The notes under the pieces: generated by a model
Database searches by the model: none
Seen by the model: only the letters and a program-made list of their open reading frames with translations
What the model was told of the DNA's origin: nothing
Shown: positions 52,682 through 62,081 of the stretch, piece by piece
Position numbering within the stretch: the first letter of the stretch is position 1
Layout of the letters: the number at the start of each line of letters is the position of its first letter
NCBI GenBank assembly: GCA_030544685.1
Contig: CP086683.1
Span: 1,488,001 to 1,552,000, forward strand
Source: Pseudomonas sp. B21_DOA
Lineage (GTDB): Bacteria; Pseudomonadota; Gammaproteobacteria; Pseudomonadales; Pseudomonadaceae
Direction: 5' to 3'
Length of the DNA: 64,000 bases
Translations under genes and position numbers: made by a program

Positions 52682-53167
52682 TCAGAATCCCCGACGAATC
52701 CGGTTCTTCAACTGTTCATGAAACATCTCCGCATCGCGCTTGTAAGCCCCTTTCACCGAGTCGCTGAACGAGTCCAGCGTGATCGAGCGCTGGTTCGACA
52801 CCTCATCCCGATAGGCATCGATGAAGAAATCCAGGTCGCTGGCCGTGCTCAGCTTCGGCCACTTGTCCAGATAGATCGGCAATTGCGCCGGCCCGGTCTT
52901 GAAGGTGCAGATCCGCCGATTGCTGATCGTCGCCTCGCCAATTTCGAACGGCACCCACCACGACAGTGCAGTCTTCTCCGATACCACCGCCAGCAGATGC
53001 GTGCATTCGGTGATGTTGCGAGTGATGACCCCGGTGATGTCGTCGGTGGTCTGTGATTCCGGATCCAGCACGTCGAGATAGGTCCTGATCTTCGCTTGGC
53101 TCAGGCGGGTGTTGATGGCGATCGCATGGGCGCGATCCATGTGGCGGTAGCTGATAAAGACTGGCAT
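52682..53167 (-). CDS. TIR-domain protein, probable NADase/signal synthase of a TIR-caspase defence pair
   Basis: A 161-residue protein consisting almost wholly of one TIR domain. It opens with MPVFISYRHMDRAHA (beta-A and box 1) and carries the alpha-C segment SEKTALSWWVPFEIGEA, in which Glu75 (WVPFE) is the likely catalytic residue of TIR NAD+-processing enzymes. No membrane segment or partner domain is present. Its ATG overlaps the caspase stop by one base (TGATG), so the two proteins are translationally coupled. In such a pair the TIR is expected to make a cyclic ADP-ribose signal on infection. That it does so here is inference from pairing. Confidence 0.85.
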   Translation of the reverse strand: MPVFISYRHMDRAHAIAINTRLSQAKIRTYLDVLDPESQTTDDITGVITRNITECTHLLAVVSEKTALSWWVPFEIGEATISNRRICTFKTGPAQLPIYLDKWPKLSTASDLDFFIDAYRDEVSNQRSITLDSFSDSVKGAYKRDAEMFHEQLKNRIRRGF

Positions 53168-54126
53168 CAGAAATGTCCTTTGAGGGCGAGTTCGCGGTAA
53201 TAGGCGCCGAGTGCCGTGAGGCGGCAGCCGGTGGAGTTGAGGGCGGCGTAGTACATGTGCTCGGCGTCGACCGGCTCGATCAGGCTGTGACGATTGCACT
53301 TCTGCAACTGGGCGAAGATCTCGCCGTGCTTGGGTGCGAATGCCTTCTCGGTGGGTTCGTAGCTGGGGTCGAGCGGGAAGACCGATTCGGCTTCGGCAAA
53401 CCAGTCCGGCAATTTGCGCAGGATTTCCTTGGGGATCAGCGGCGAGACTTCGCGCAGGGAAATGAACTGCGACACATTGGTCTTGAACACCGGGCGCTGT
53501 TCCCACGGGCCGAGGGCGTTGTCGACGAAGGAGTACAGGCTGCCGGGGGTGATTTTGCCGAGGATATTCGCCGCGCCGCCATGCAGCGCTTGCAGGAGCA
53601 GGCCGGTGAACACGCCATGCTGCGCGACCTCCAGCGCCGGCTCGGCTTTTTTACACGCCGTGAGAATGGTCATGCCTTCGCCGACCATGCTGCTCTCGCT
53701 GCGCAAGGCGCGCACCTCGCCGGCCGAGCCGCTCTGGCAGCAGTCGAGGATGATCACTTTGTTTTTGATCCGCGTGGCTTTGTCCGCCCAATTGAGTATG
53801 TCGCTGATGCGGATGCCGTCCTTGGCGTTGCGGTAATCCTGTGGGATCAGCATGCCTTCGTCGGTGTCGGCATCGAATTCACCATGGCCGGCGAAATACA
53901 GCAGAGCCACGTTGCAGTCGCCGGAAAACAATTCGCGGATCTGGTCTTCGAGCTTTTCTCGGCTCAGGTAATCCTCGGCAGAGGTGAGCAGGACATTTTT
54001 GAAGTTGGGGTCGCCATTGGCGTGGGTCTTGAGCACCGAGGCCATGGCCATGGCGTCGTTGCAGCAGCCGTTCAGCCCGGAAATATGGGCGTAGTCGTTG
54101 ATGCCGATAAACAGTGCCTTGCGCAT
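53167..54126 (-). CDS. Caspase-like (peptidase C14) protein, probable effector of a TIR-caspase defence pair
   Basis: A 319-residue protein. The N-terminal ~200 residues are a caspase/metacaspase p20-type domain: MRKALFIGINDYAHISGLNG, the catalytic His81 in YFAGHGEFD, and Cys130 in ILDCCQSGSAG. The C-terminal ~110 residues (DWFAEAESVFPLDPSY, MYYAALNSTGCRLTALGAYY) have no catalytic marks and may be the sensor for the signal. The TIR gene follows with a 1-base overlap. I set the start at ATG 54126, since the domain begins there. No ribosome site is obvious before it, but a short ORF ends 2 bases upstream and may re-initiate translation. Confidence 0.85.
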   Translation of the reverse strand: MRKALFIGINDYAHISGLNGCCNDAMAMASVLKTHANGDPNFKNVLLTSAEDYLSREKLEDQIRELFSGDCNVALLYFAGHGEFDADTDEGMLIPQDYRNAKDGIRISDILNWADKATRIKNKVIILDCCQSGSAGEVRALRSESSMVGEGMTILTACKKAEPALEVAQHGVFTGLLLQALHGGAANILGKITPGSLYSFVDNALGPWEQRPVFKTNVSQFISLREVSPLIPKEILRKLPDWFAEAESVFPLDPSYEPTEKAFAPKHGEIFAQLQKCNRHSLIEPVDAEHMYYAALNSTGCRLTALGAYYRELALKGHF

Positions 54127-54128
54127 GG

Positions 54129-54209
54129 TTACACCGCCGTGGGCAGGCGGATCGTGCCGAAGTCGGTGCAGCAAGACGAATGGATGAAGAACAAAACGCA
54201 GGTTTGCAT
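54129..54209 (-). CDS. Possible 26-residue Cys-rich leader ORF before the caspase gene
   Basis: An ATG at 54209 is preceded by GAGGAAAG at optimal distance (5 bases). The peptide is MQTCVLFFIHSSCCTDFG followed by TIRLPTAV, and its stop is 2 bases before the caspase ATG, which itself lacks a clear ribosome site. This is the arrangement of a translationally coupled leader. It could equally be part of the 5' region without meaning. Three cysteines in 26 residues are noteworthy. I know no family. Confidence 0.4.
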   Translation of the reverse strand: MQTCVLFFIHSSCCTDFGTIRLPTAV

Positions 54210-54381
54210 GGCTTTCCTCGAGGATCGCTGTGAGCGAAGGAGGAAACGAATGTAGGCAGCTGGCGCGGGCCTACAAGGTCTGCGCGGCAAAACAGAAATG
54301 CCCTGCAAGCAGGCGCGCAAAAGCCTACAGACGAGGCTGATGTTTAAGGGGGAGGGCGTGAGTCAGATGCAGTCCGACAAT

Positions 54382-54407
54382 CGGCAGCCCATCGTGCAGG
54401 GCTGCCG
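54382..54407 (-). terminator. Hairpin after rsgA, weak terminator
   Basis: CGGCAGCCC (54382-54390) and GGGCTGCCG (54399-54407) form a perfect 9-bp stem with an 8-base loop, 11 bases beyond the rsgA stop on the minus strand. The sequence after the stem is not T-rich, so termination would be factor-assisted. The rest of the 291 bases between the caspase and rsgA genes (54127-54417) holds the leader ORF and the presumed caspase promoter; I see no other gene. Confidence 0.45.
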
Positions 54408-54417
54408 GCGTGGCTGT

Positions 54418-55449
54418 TTAATAGCCGTTTTCAGGCAGGCTGGCGATGATCGAGCGATAGCTGTTCATGCGTTGCTGCTGGATGCGCCCGTCTTCCAGCG
54501 CCTTGAGCAGGGCGCAACCCGGTTCGCGGTCGTGCTTGCAGTCGCGGAAACGGCAAGTGCCGAGCAGGTCGTCGAACTCGATGAAACCGGCTTCGACGTC
54601 GGCGCGGCTGACGTGGCCCAGACCGAATTCGCGGATGCCCGGGGAATCGATCAGTTCACCGCCTCCGGGGAAATGGAACAGCCGCGCAGTGGTGGTGGTG
54701 TGCGTGCCCTGACCGGACAGCTCGGACAACGGCCCGACACGGGTTTCGACTTCCGGCAACAAGCTGTTGACCAGCGACGACTTGCCAACGCCGGACTGGC
54801 CGACGAATACGCTGATGCGCCCGTCGAGCTGCTTTTGCAACTGCTCCATGCCGTCGCCGTGGTGCGCCGAGACTTCCAGCACCGGATAACCCAGCGTGCG
54901 GTACACCGCCAGCAACGCGTTCAGTGCCGGGGCGTTCTGCTCATCGATCAGGTCGAATTTGTTCAGCAGCAGCAGAGGGCGGATGCCAGCGTGTTCAGCG
55001 GCGACCAGATAGCGGTCGATCAGGTTGGCGTGCGGCTCGGGCAGCGGCGCGAAGACGATGACGATCATGTCGACGTTGGCGGCAACCGGCTTGAGCTGGC
55101 CACGGCTGTCGGGACGGCACAGTTCGGTGCTGCGCGGCAGTTGCGCGACGATTACGCCAATGCCTTGGTTGCCGGCGCGCCAGACCACTTTGTCGCCGGT
55201 GACCAGCGCCGGCAGGTTGGCGCGCAAGTGGCAGCGGAACACTTGACCGGCGAGTTCGCCGTCAACAGCTTCGACTTCTACCTGCACACCGAAGTGGGCG
55301 ATCACCAGGCCGTGCTGCTCAGGGCCGAGGTCGCCGCCCTCGAGGGCTTCGACCGCCGAGGACTCGCGTTTGGCGGCGCGTGCGGCGCGCTCGCCCTGAA
55401 TCTTTTCGATGCGCCAGTTTTGACGACGATTGAGTTGGCGTTTGGCCAT
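54418..55449 (-). CDS. rsgA: Small ribosomal subunit biogenesis GTPase
   Basis: A 343-residue circularly permuted GTPase acting in late 30S assembly. The order is an OB-fold N-terminus, then NKFDL (G4), [15 protein letters not shown] (G1) near residue 215, DSPGIREFG (G3), and the C-terminal zinc knuckle [14 protein letters not shown]. It is divergent from orn, the PA4952-PA4951 arrangement. The motB-side neighbour is separated from it by the TIR/caspase insert. Confidence 0.95.
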   Translation of the reverse strand: MAKRQLNRRQNWRIEKIQGERAARAAKRESSAVEALEGGDLGPEQHGLVIAHFGVQVEVEAVDGELAGQVFRCHLRANLPALVTGDKVVWRAGNQGIGVIVAQLPRSTELCRPDSRGQLKPVAANVDMIVIVFAPLPEPHANLIDRYLVAAEHAGIRPLLLLNKFDLIDEQNAPALNALLAVYRTLGYPVLEVSAHHGDGMEQLQKQLDGRISVFVGQSGVGKSSLVNSLLPEVETRVGPLSELSGQGTHTTTTARLFHFPGGGELIDSPGIREFGLGHVSRADVEAGFIEFDDLLGTCRFRDCKHDREPGCALLKALEDGRIQQQRMNSYRSIIASLPENGY

Positions 55450-55556
55450 GGGTGTTCCGTCTGAAGAATGCAGCGATTAGGTAAAACGGCCGCGAGTTTA
55501 GCACGCCCGGCTACCGGCCTAGGCTAAACTGCGCAGCATTGCCTAGGAGCCCGAAT

Positions 55557-56099
55557 ATGCAAAACCCGCAGAACCTGATCTGGATCGACCTGGAAATGAC
55601 CGGTCTGGACCCGGACAACGACGTCATCATCGAAATGGCCACCATCGTCACTGACAGTGAGCTGAATACATTGGCCGAGGGCCCGGTGATCGCCATCCAT
55701 CAAAGCGACGAAGTACTCGCGCGCATGGACGAGTGGAATACCCGCACCCACGGCAATTCCGGCCTGACCCAGCGTGTTCGTGACAGCCGCATCAGCATGG
55801 CCGAAGCCGAGGGGCAAACCATCGCCTTCCTCGAGAAGTGGGTGCCGAAGGGCAAATCGCCGATCTGCGGCAACAGCATCTGCCAGGACCGTCGCTTCCT
55901 TTATACCCACATGAAGGCACTGGAAAGCTACTTCCACTATCGCAACCTCGACGTCTCCACGCTCAAAGAGCTGGCCGCGCGCTGGGCGCCGGATGTGCGT
56001 GACAGCTTCAAGAAGGGCAGCACCCACCTGGCGCTGGATGACATCCGCGAATCGATTGCCGAGCTGCAGCACTACCGCAAGCACTTCATCAAGTTCTGA
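55557..56099 (+). CDS. orn: Oligoribonuclease
   Basis: A 180-residue DEDDh 3'-5' exonuclease degrading 2-5-mers of RNA and pGpG from c-di-GMP turnover. The DED motif residues are in [10 protein letters not shown] and [10 protein letters not shown], and the terminal Asp/His in [14 protein letters not shown] 55557 is preceded by TAGGAGC; the in-frame codons further upstream have no ribosome site. It is divergent from rsgA. Confidence 0.96.
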   Translation: MQNPQNLIWIDLEMTGLDPDNDVIIEMATIVTDSELNTLAEGPVIAIHQSDEVLARMDEWNTRTHGNSGLTQRVRDSRISMAEAEGQTIAFLEKWVPKGKSPICGNSICQDRRFLYTHMKALESYFHYRNLDVSTLKELAARWAPDVRDSFKKGSTHLALDDIRESIAELQHYRKHFIKF

Positions 56100-56121
56100 G
56101 GCTGCGGCATCCGGCCTCGAC

Positions 56122-56190
56122 GCCTTCGCGAGCAGGCTCGCTCCCACATTGGAGTGCAATCTATGTGGGAGCGAGCCTGCTCGCGAAGGC
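56122..56190. repeat. CGCGAGCAGGCTCGC-type intergenic palindrome
   Basis: GCCTTCGCGAGCAGGCTCGC and its exact inverse GCGAGCCTGCTCGCGAAGGC flank a short centre with CTCCCACA and TGTGGGAG. It is the best conserved of the four copies in the window and lies just beyond orn. Confidence 0.88.
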
Positions 56191-56254
56191 CACGCCCTCT
56201 TTGGTGCTGCACCGAAGTGGCTAGACTGCGCGCCTTCCTGCCTGGACTGCCATC

Positions 56255-56866
56255 ATGTTGCTGATGCTCTATCTGATCGCCATCACCGCCGAAGCCATGA
56301 CTGGCGCGCTGTCCGCAGGACGACGCGGCATGGATTGGTTTGGCGTGGTGCTGATCGCCTGCATCACCGCGCTCGGTGGCGGTTCAGTGCGCGACGTGCT
56401 GCTCGGGCACTACCCGCTGACCTGGGTCAAACACCCGGAGTATCTGGTGCTGACGTCGGTGGCGGCGATGTTCACCGTGTTCACCGCACGCTGGATGCGC
56501 CACTTGCGCTCGCTGTTTCTGGTACTCGACGCGGTGGGGCTGGTGGCATTCACCTTGATTGGCTGCATGACTGCGCTGGAAATGGGTCACGGCATGCTGG
56601 TGGCGTCGGTCAGCGGTGTGATCACTGGCGTCTTCGGTGGCATCTTGCGTGATATCTTCTGCAATGACATTCCGCTGATCTTCCGGCGCGAACTCTACGC
56701 CAGCGTCTCGTTTGCCGCAGCGTGGTGTTACATGCTATGCCTGTATCTGAACGTGCCGGGTGAGCAAGCGATTCTGATTACTCTGTTTGGCGGATTTCTG
56801 TTACGTCTTTTGGCCATTCGCTTTCATTGGGAAATGCCGAAGTTTATTTATAACGACGAGCACTGA
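56255..56866 (+). CDS. TRIC-family (YicG/UPF0126) cation-channel-like membrane protein
   Basis: A 203-residue protein with about six to seven membrane segments and the two-fold repeat of the trimeric intracellular cation channel family. ITAEAMTGALSAGRRGMDW and GGSVRDVLLGHYPLTWV mark the first repeat, and GGILRDIFCNDIPLIF the second. The conserved GG..RD motif at the start of each half is present. Bacterial members have been linked to glycine or cation transport, without a settled role. It is the last backbone gene before the accessory region. Confidence 0.85.
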   Translation: MLLMLYLIAITAEAMTGALSAGRRGMDWFGVVLIACITALGGGSVRDVLLGHYPLTWVKHPEYLVLTSVAAMFTVFTARWMRHLRSLFLVLDAVGLVAFTLIGCMTALEMGHGMLVASVSGVITGVFGGILRDIFCNDIPLIFRRELYASVSFAAAWCYMLCLYLNVPGEQAILITLFGGFLLRLLAIRFHWEMPKFIYNDEH

Positions 56867-57029
56867 TTCCACTGGATGTCAGCAAGTTTTTGGCTTTAAG
56901 CAATGTGCACGTAAATGTATGTTTCTTACATTTTTGCTTTTTGCTTCCTTGGGTTTGCATGTTATTCATTCAGCGACATCAGCTCTGATGTCAATTTCTG
57001 AAGTTACATGAAGACAAAAGGATTGCACC

Positions 57030-58067
57030 ATGGATGAAATCACGGAAGAAACACAGGTTCAGCTAACTACCGTCGGGGCTTTTGAAAGCCTTACATTGCT
57101 GAAAGTTAAATTTGATGCTATTGAAAGTACGCGCAGCAAAGAACTGTTCGGCAATGGCCGTATGCAGGTAAAAGTGCAAGTGCTTGTGGCGGGTGCCGAT
57201 GCCGATGGTAATGCGGTTGCTGTGCCGGCCGAGGTAATGGACAGCATTAAACTTATTCATTACAGCAACGGCCAGGCGTTGGGCAATGGCTGGGATGCCA
57301 GTACCGAGCAAGGCCAATTCACCCTGCAGTCGCACCACACCGCCAGTACCGCACTCGCCACCGATGACGACGACTCCGTACATCCGCAGGTAAGAACCTT
57401 CTGGGTATCTTCGGCCGGTGCTGGAGAAACCCAGGTTGCCGCGCGTGTGACGGTGAATCAGCAAGTCATTCGCAGTAACGGCACGACGCTTTCCAGTGTC
57501 CACGACAGCAGCGTGACCCTGATTGCGAAGGAACCTGTTGCCTATTCCATCGACAGTTTCCGCTGGTACTCGGTCAGGCGCGGGAACGAAGAGCCGGGCA
57601 ACCGCATCTGGAATTATTATCTGGGGCTTTATCCGCAAGGTGGACAGCAAGTCAAACTGGTGGACTGGATTTCGGAAGGCGGCCGGAGCAGCCGCTTGTT
57701 TGCCAACGGTAACAAGCTGCGCGAGCCCTCAACCAATCATCTTCAAGGTATCTTCGTCCTTCCCGAACAGAAGACGCAGGAAGTGTGGTTGCCATACGAC
57801 GGCTACCCGCTCTCCGATGTACTCAGTTTCGGCGCGCAAGGCTGGTTATTTTTATCAACCAAGAAGAAACGCTATTCGGTCAAGGTCAGTGACAGAGATG
57901 GGGAGTTGACCATAGTCCAGGCGATCTCCGGGTATTCCACTATTGAGCCAGCCAGCAGGGACGCTGAAGTATTTCACTTTCAGGCCATCGATCAATATGG
58001 CACTGAGCATAAACTTGCCATTCGTACGGATTTTGCAGAGCGCCATTTTTATTTGGAGCGTGGATAA
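57030..58067 (+). CDS. Unknown protein, Rhs-island paralogue 1
   Basis: A 345-residue protein I do not recognise. It has no signal peptide or membrane segment and is rich in beta-strand-type sequence (NGRMQVKVQVLVAG, RTFWVSSAGAGETQVAARV, SYSVKVSDRDGELTIVQA-like stretches). It aligns along its length with the product of 61018-62002: NGRMQVKV/NGRMQVRV, QTQVAARVTV/IMEVTAEILM, LVDW/LLDW and DQYGTEHKLAI/DEFGTEHWLGI. It may be a structural or adaptor protein of the toxin locus. The 163 bases before it (56867-57029) are AT-rich, with an AAATGTA/TACATTT hairpin. The 185 bases after it hold no gene I can support. Confidence 0.6.
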   Translation: MDEITEETQVQLTTVGAFESLTLLKVKFDAIESTRSKELFGNGRMQVKVQVLVAGADADGNAVAVPAEVMDSIKLIHYSNGQALGNGWDASTEQGQFTLQSHHTASTALATDDDDSVHPQVRTFWVSSAGAGETQVAARVTVNQQVIRSNGTTLSSVHDSSVTLIAKEPVAYSIDSFRWYSVRRGNEEPGNRIWNYYLGLYPQGGQQVKLVDWISEGGRSSRLFANGNKLREPSTNHLQGIFVLPEQKTQEVWLPYDGYPLSDVLSFGAQGWLFLSTKKKRYSVKVSDRDGELTIVQAISGYSTIEPASRDAEVFHFQAIDQYGTEHKLAIRTDFAERHFYLERG

Positions 58068-58252
58068 CCTCAGTGCGACAAACTTGAGCTGTTACAAGCG
58101 GTAGATATATATGCCGCTGCAGGAGGTGCAAGTCTGTAAGCTGTAACTTCGGCAATCTCTTGATTGATTGCAGTTTCGTACTTTACAGACAAGCGTTTGT
58201 TGGCTCCGCGGTGCTGCGGAGTCAACACACCACCACTCAAGGATGAGCATTA

Positions 58253-60680
58253 ATGGTTGGCAAACCACCCCGCAAACCTGCAACCGGTCTTTCGAAAAAA
58301 CCGGATCTCGACGCTGACGGCTTGCGACGGCCGCTGGACAGCGAAACAAGCCTGTCACCCCTGCCGCACCTTACCGAGCCACGACTTGCGGCGATGAGGC
58401 CGGAACCTGCGATTGTTGAATCGGTTAATCCCGAACAGGTGATCAGTGTCAGTCTGATGAATTCCGTCGCGGATGAAGTGATTCATGCCGCAGCAGGGCA
58501 GGCGCTATCGGGTTTCCGGGTACTGGCAACGACAAGTTTGATGAAGAGCGGCTCTCGGGGCGTCTGGATATTCAAGGGGCGCGAATATGTCGCTATTGCC
58601 GAAGGCCAGTTTGTCCAGGTCGTCACCGATCCGGGCAGCGGCCTGTTCAGGGCAACAAACCTCGCGAACGCGAGCCCTCCGGTCCATGGCTGATACCGGG
58701 CGACGAAGGTCAGTTCTGGCGCCCGCTCAATAGCGAGAGCGTAATTTTTGCTGATCCGGTCTCAGAGCAGACTGCGCAGCTTTTTCGCCGGACGGGCCGT
58801 TCCGTAGCGCAGTTTTCCGACACGACGATCGGGCGCATGTTAACCGTGAGCGGGGCCAATGAATCTTTGTTGCGCGATGTGCTCGTTGGTGATCGACCTG
58901 CGCCTTTTCTGCTGGAGGACACCATCAGGCGATTCGAATCCGATTACCTGATTCAGGGCGAGGGATACCTTATAGCTGCTGAGCGGTTTACGCGGTTCAA
59001 AGAACTGGAAGATATGTTCGAAGCCGATTGTGATGAAAACACTGTACGCATGCGTCGGGTATTCCCGGACCTGCCGAAAACCGCCGCGCAAGCGATATGG
59101 CGCACCACCAGCGCCAGCGAGCGTTTGCATATGCACAATCAACCGGGCATGCCACAGCGAGTTGCGCAAGAGATACTGGTGGCCCTGCGGGAAATTCGTC
59201 TGGCCCGGGCTGGGGAAGGTCTCTATTTAGAGGCAGTATCGAACCCGGACAGTGATCGATTAATGCTGCATATGCTCGGCAATCTGGCCAATTGGCCGGA
59301 GCAAATGCGCATCGAGATTCGCCGAGGGCCGATGGACTCAGAGATTCTGGGCGCTATAGGCGATGCCCGTTCGCCGTTTCGTCACGTACTGGTTCGCCAG
59401 AATGACGGCTATGCGATCCACAGTGGCGAGGGCTCTCCACCTCAGGGATCGAAAGATCTGTGTTCGGCAGTCTACTTCCTGTTGCTGCCCGAACATCGTC
59501 AACTGCTCGGTGTGACAAAGGGCGGAGGTGCGGCGCTGCGACAATTGATCCGTGCCCAGCCGCTGCCGACGCGCCAGGCCGTGGGCAAATTGCTCGGGCT
59601 CGCCCCGCTTTCCGTTAACGTCGACCCTGCCACTCTGCAATACAGGCAAGCGGGACAATTGCGAGGTGGTGGCGACAGCCAGCCGGCATCGACAAAGTCC
59701 GTCGTCGACCGAGTACATGATCTTTATCCGCAGCTTTCGGATGAAGAGGCGACGAAGTTCATCAACGAACGTTTGAAACATGATTCGGCTGGTGTATTGA
59801 CTCGTCTGGAACACGAGTTTGCGACATTGTGCGATGAACTGGCGATATGGAATGCCGATGGGCTGTCACCACATGCCCAGGTATCGGAGCCAGAGGGCGC
59901 TCCCACGCAGGCCGCGCGACGCCAGGCTCGCGAGCAATTCAGCGCAAAGCTGCGAGATATCTGGCAGCGCAAGTCGGTGTCGAAATGGGGGAGGGAGACT
60001 ATCATTTTTCTTACTATGTCGATTTTTCTGGTGAGCTACCAAGGTTGTCCACCAGATTTGAGTATGTAACGGAGTTGATCCTGACCGTAGAAAAACCGGG
60101 CGCACGGATGGGGGCGTTTCTTGACAGCTTTCCCAATGTTCAATCATTAGGGATCTTTGGCATTGAAATCGAGGAATTTCCTTCAGGAATATTTCAAATG
60201 CGCCAGTTAAGCGAACTTACGCTGGACGGGTGCTCGCTAACACTATCGGAGGCCACCGTTGAGGGGTTGTCCAGAATCGAAACGCTTACCCGGTTGAATC
60301 TGGCAAACAACCCTCTGACAGTTGCTCCACATGTTGGCCACATGGCAGGTTTAACCGGATTGATGCTGAGCAACGCAAATCTTTCCAGCGTTCCCTCAGG
60401 CATAGATGCGCTCCGAAAACTGGGCGTCGTGGCATTGCATGATAATCATATCTCTGACGTGGGGTATGAGTTGTTCGAGATTCCGGATACACAGAATCTG
60501 TTTGTTGGTTTGCTGAATAATCCGCTGAGCGACATATCGAAGCAACGAATCAATCAGTTTCTTGAAGACTCCAGTATGGACCGCAAGATGGAAATCCAGT
60601 CGGAGGAGTTAGTTCCTGAGTTTGGCTCCGAAAGTGAGTCCTCGGAGAGCGGGTTCTCGACAGGGTCAGACAGTGACTGA
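58253..60680 (+). CDS. DUF6543/leucine-rich-repeat effector-like protein (two apparent frameshifts)
   Basis: After restoring one base near 58660 (CCT after AAC) and one G in the run 59987-59991, this is an 809-residue protein. Residues ~1-550 resemble the N-terminal dermonecrotic-toxin-like (DUF6543) region of Pseudomonas NEL-type effectors: VRMRRVFPDLPKTAAQAIW, GEGLYLEAVSNPDSDRL and LHMLGNLANWPEQMRIEIR. Residues ~585-760 are leucine-rich repeats (MRQLSELTLDGCSLT, TLTRLNLANNPLTV, HVGHMAGLTGLMLSNANLSS). The chain then ends in an acidic Ser/Glu tail. The NEL E3-ligase domain that normally follows the repeats is absent. Target and function unknown. Confidence 0.65.
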
Positions 60681-61017
60681 ATGTTGGTGGAAGTAACGGA
60701 TCCTTGGTTTTTATAACATATACAGACAAGAGTAAGCGCTCATGACGTCCCCTTCTGATTCTATGGATTCGAGATCAGGAGGAGAAAATTTCTGGAGCGC
60801 TGGAATCAAAGCGGCAGAAACGATGTTGTGTTTATCTCTTATCGTGGCGCTGGGTTTTTTCCAGTTGTGAACATTTGTGTGAGTGGATGACAGAGATGTT
60901 GAATTATTACCTCCTCACAATTTGTCGAAGGTTTCGACTGTTTTAATTCAAGTTGAGCCTCAATACTTTGCTGAGTTCTTAAAGGACGAAGTCTATTAAT
61001 CAGCAAGGTATTTAAAG
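60681..61017. other. AT-rich gap between the LRR gene and paralogue 2
   Basis: This 337-base stretch has one candidate small ORF (60742-60870, listed separately), poly-A/T patches and no repeats, tRNA or recognisable promoter. Confidence 0.5.
60742..60870 (+). CDS. Possible 42-residue membrane microprotein
   Basis: ATG 60742 to TGA 60870 encodes MTSPSDSMDSRSGGENFWSA, then GIKAAETMLCLSLIVALGFF plus QL. The C-terminal ~17 residues are hydrophobic, compatible with a tail-anchored segment. There is only a weak ribosome site (AAGAGTAAG). It lies between the LRR and paralogue 2 genes in the accessory island. Coding status is uncertain. Confidence 0.3.
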   Translation: MTSPSDSMDSRSGGENFWSAGIKAAETMLCLSLIVALGFFQL

Positions 61018-62002
61018 ATGTTTGATGAGCAAGTGGGTGTATCCCGTATCGAAGTAAAACTCGACGCCACAAATTATGGCCAGCACAAAGTACTTTATGC
61101 CAACGGTCGTATGCAGGTGCGGGTGTTGGTACTTCTGCACGGGATCGATAACAATGGCGACGGCGCATCATTGCATGGGCATCCTGCGTTGCAGTCACTG
61201 CGACTTATCGCCTATAACGGCGCTCGGCCCTTGGAGGAGACTGGAATGTCTCTATTCAGGAAAATCGATATGCTCACGAAATGACGGGTGGTGCGCCGCG
61301 GGTTACCGAAGTTCCACGTGCCACGCACAACCGGATAAGTGCCGACTCTGATCCGGTGCAGATTTTTCAATTCTGGGTTTCGGCTTCCCGACCTGGAATC
61401 ATGGAAGTAACCGCCGAAATTCTCATGGACGGTGTGGTAATGCGAAGTAACGGAATTGGCTTTGACAGCAGTGTTACGCTGGAAGCAGTTCCGCCGAAAA
61501 AATACAACCAGAACAGCTTTTCTCTCTATAAGTACGGTGCGTTCAGGAGCTGGTATACGAGGAGCGGATTCAAACTTTCCATATCGGGCTCCAGGCTGAC
61601 GGTCGGCAGGTAAACTTGTTGGACTGGTACAGCAATGATGTAGCGCTTAATCCATATGACGCTGATGATGCGGTAATGGTGTATTCGTCAGGAACAATTA
61701 ACCACTACAGTGGCGGCGGCAGGAGCTTTTACGGTTATCTGGCGCCGATCTATGGACAAACTGCTTCGATCCATACTCCTCACGGTTATGTTAATTTCCG
61801 GATCAACGATGTTCCCGGCGTGTTGACTCTCGTGCAACGCACTACTCTACAGACAGAAGAAAAACCGGAGAACGAAGGCGCGTTCGAACTCGCAGTTATT
61901 GATGAGTTCGGTACGGAGCACTGGCTTGGTATTGAGGGTGACAAAGTGCAGCGCACTTTCATTCTGGGTGAATCGAAACGGTCAACGAAGCAATTTTCCT
62001 GA
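61018..62002 (+). CDS. Unknown protein, Rhs-island paralogue 2 (two apparent frameshifts)
   Basis: After restoring two bases (the GG at 61233-61234 and a G near 61559) this is a 328-residue protein. Its parts (MFDEQVGVSRIEVKLDATN, DSSVTLEAVPPKKYNQNSFS, RQVNLLDWYSNDVALNPYD, AFELAVIDEFGTEHWLGI) align in order with the protein encoded at 57030-58067. Both copies are free of signal peptides. It ends 79 bases before the Rhs gene, so it may be an accessory protein co-expressed with it. No known function. Confidence 0.55.
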
Positions 62003-62081
62003 TTTGATTTTTGAGGCCAGCGGCGCTTCGCTGGCCGACTTGACCGTTTTAATATCTATCTGGAAAAAGGAGCTTTTTTCT

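Noticed and set aside
54298..55464. Plus-strand frame opposite rsgA
   Set aside because: It is a shadow of rsgA, whose GTPase motifs are all on the minus strand.
56919..57011. 30-residue ORF (MFLTFLLFASLG...) before paralogue 1
   Set aside because: No ribosome site and the reading frame is AT-rich leader DNA; too little support to call a gene.
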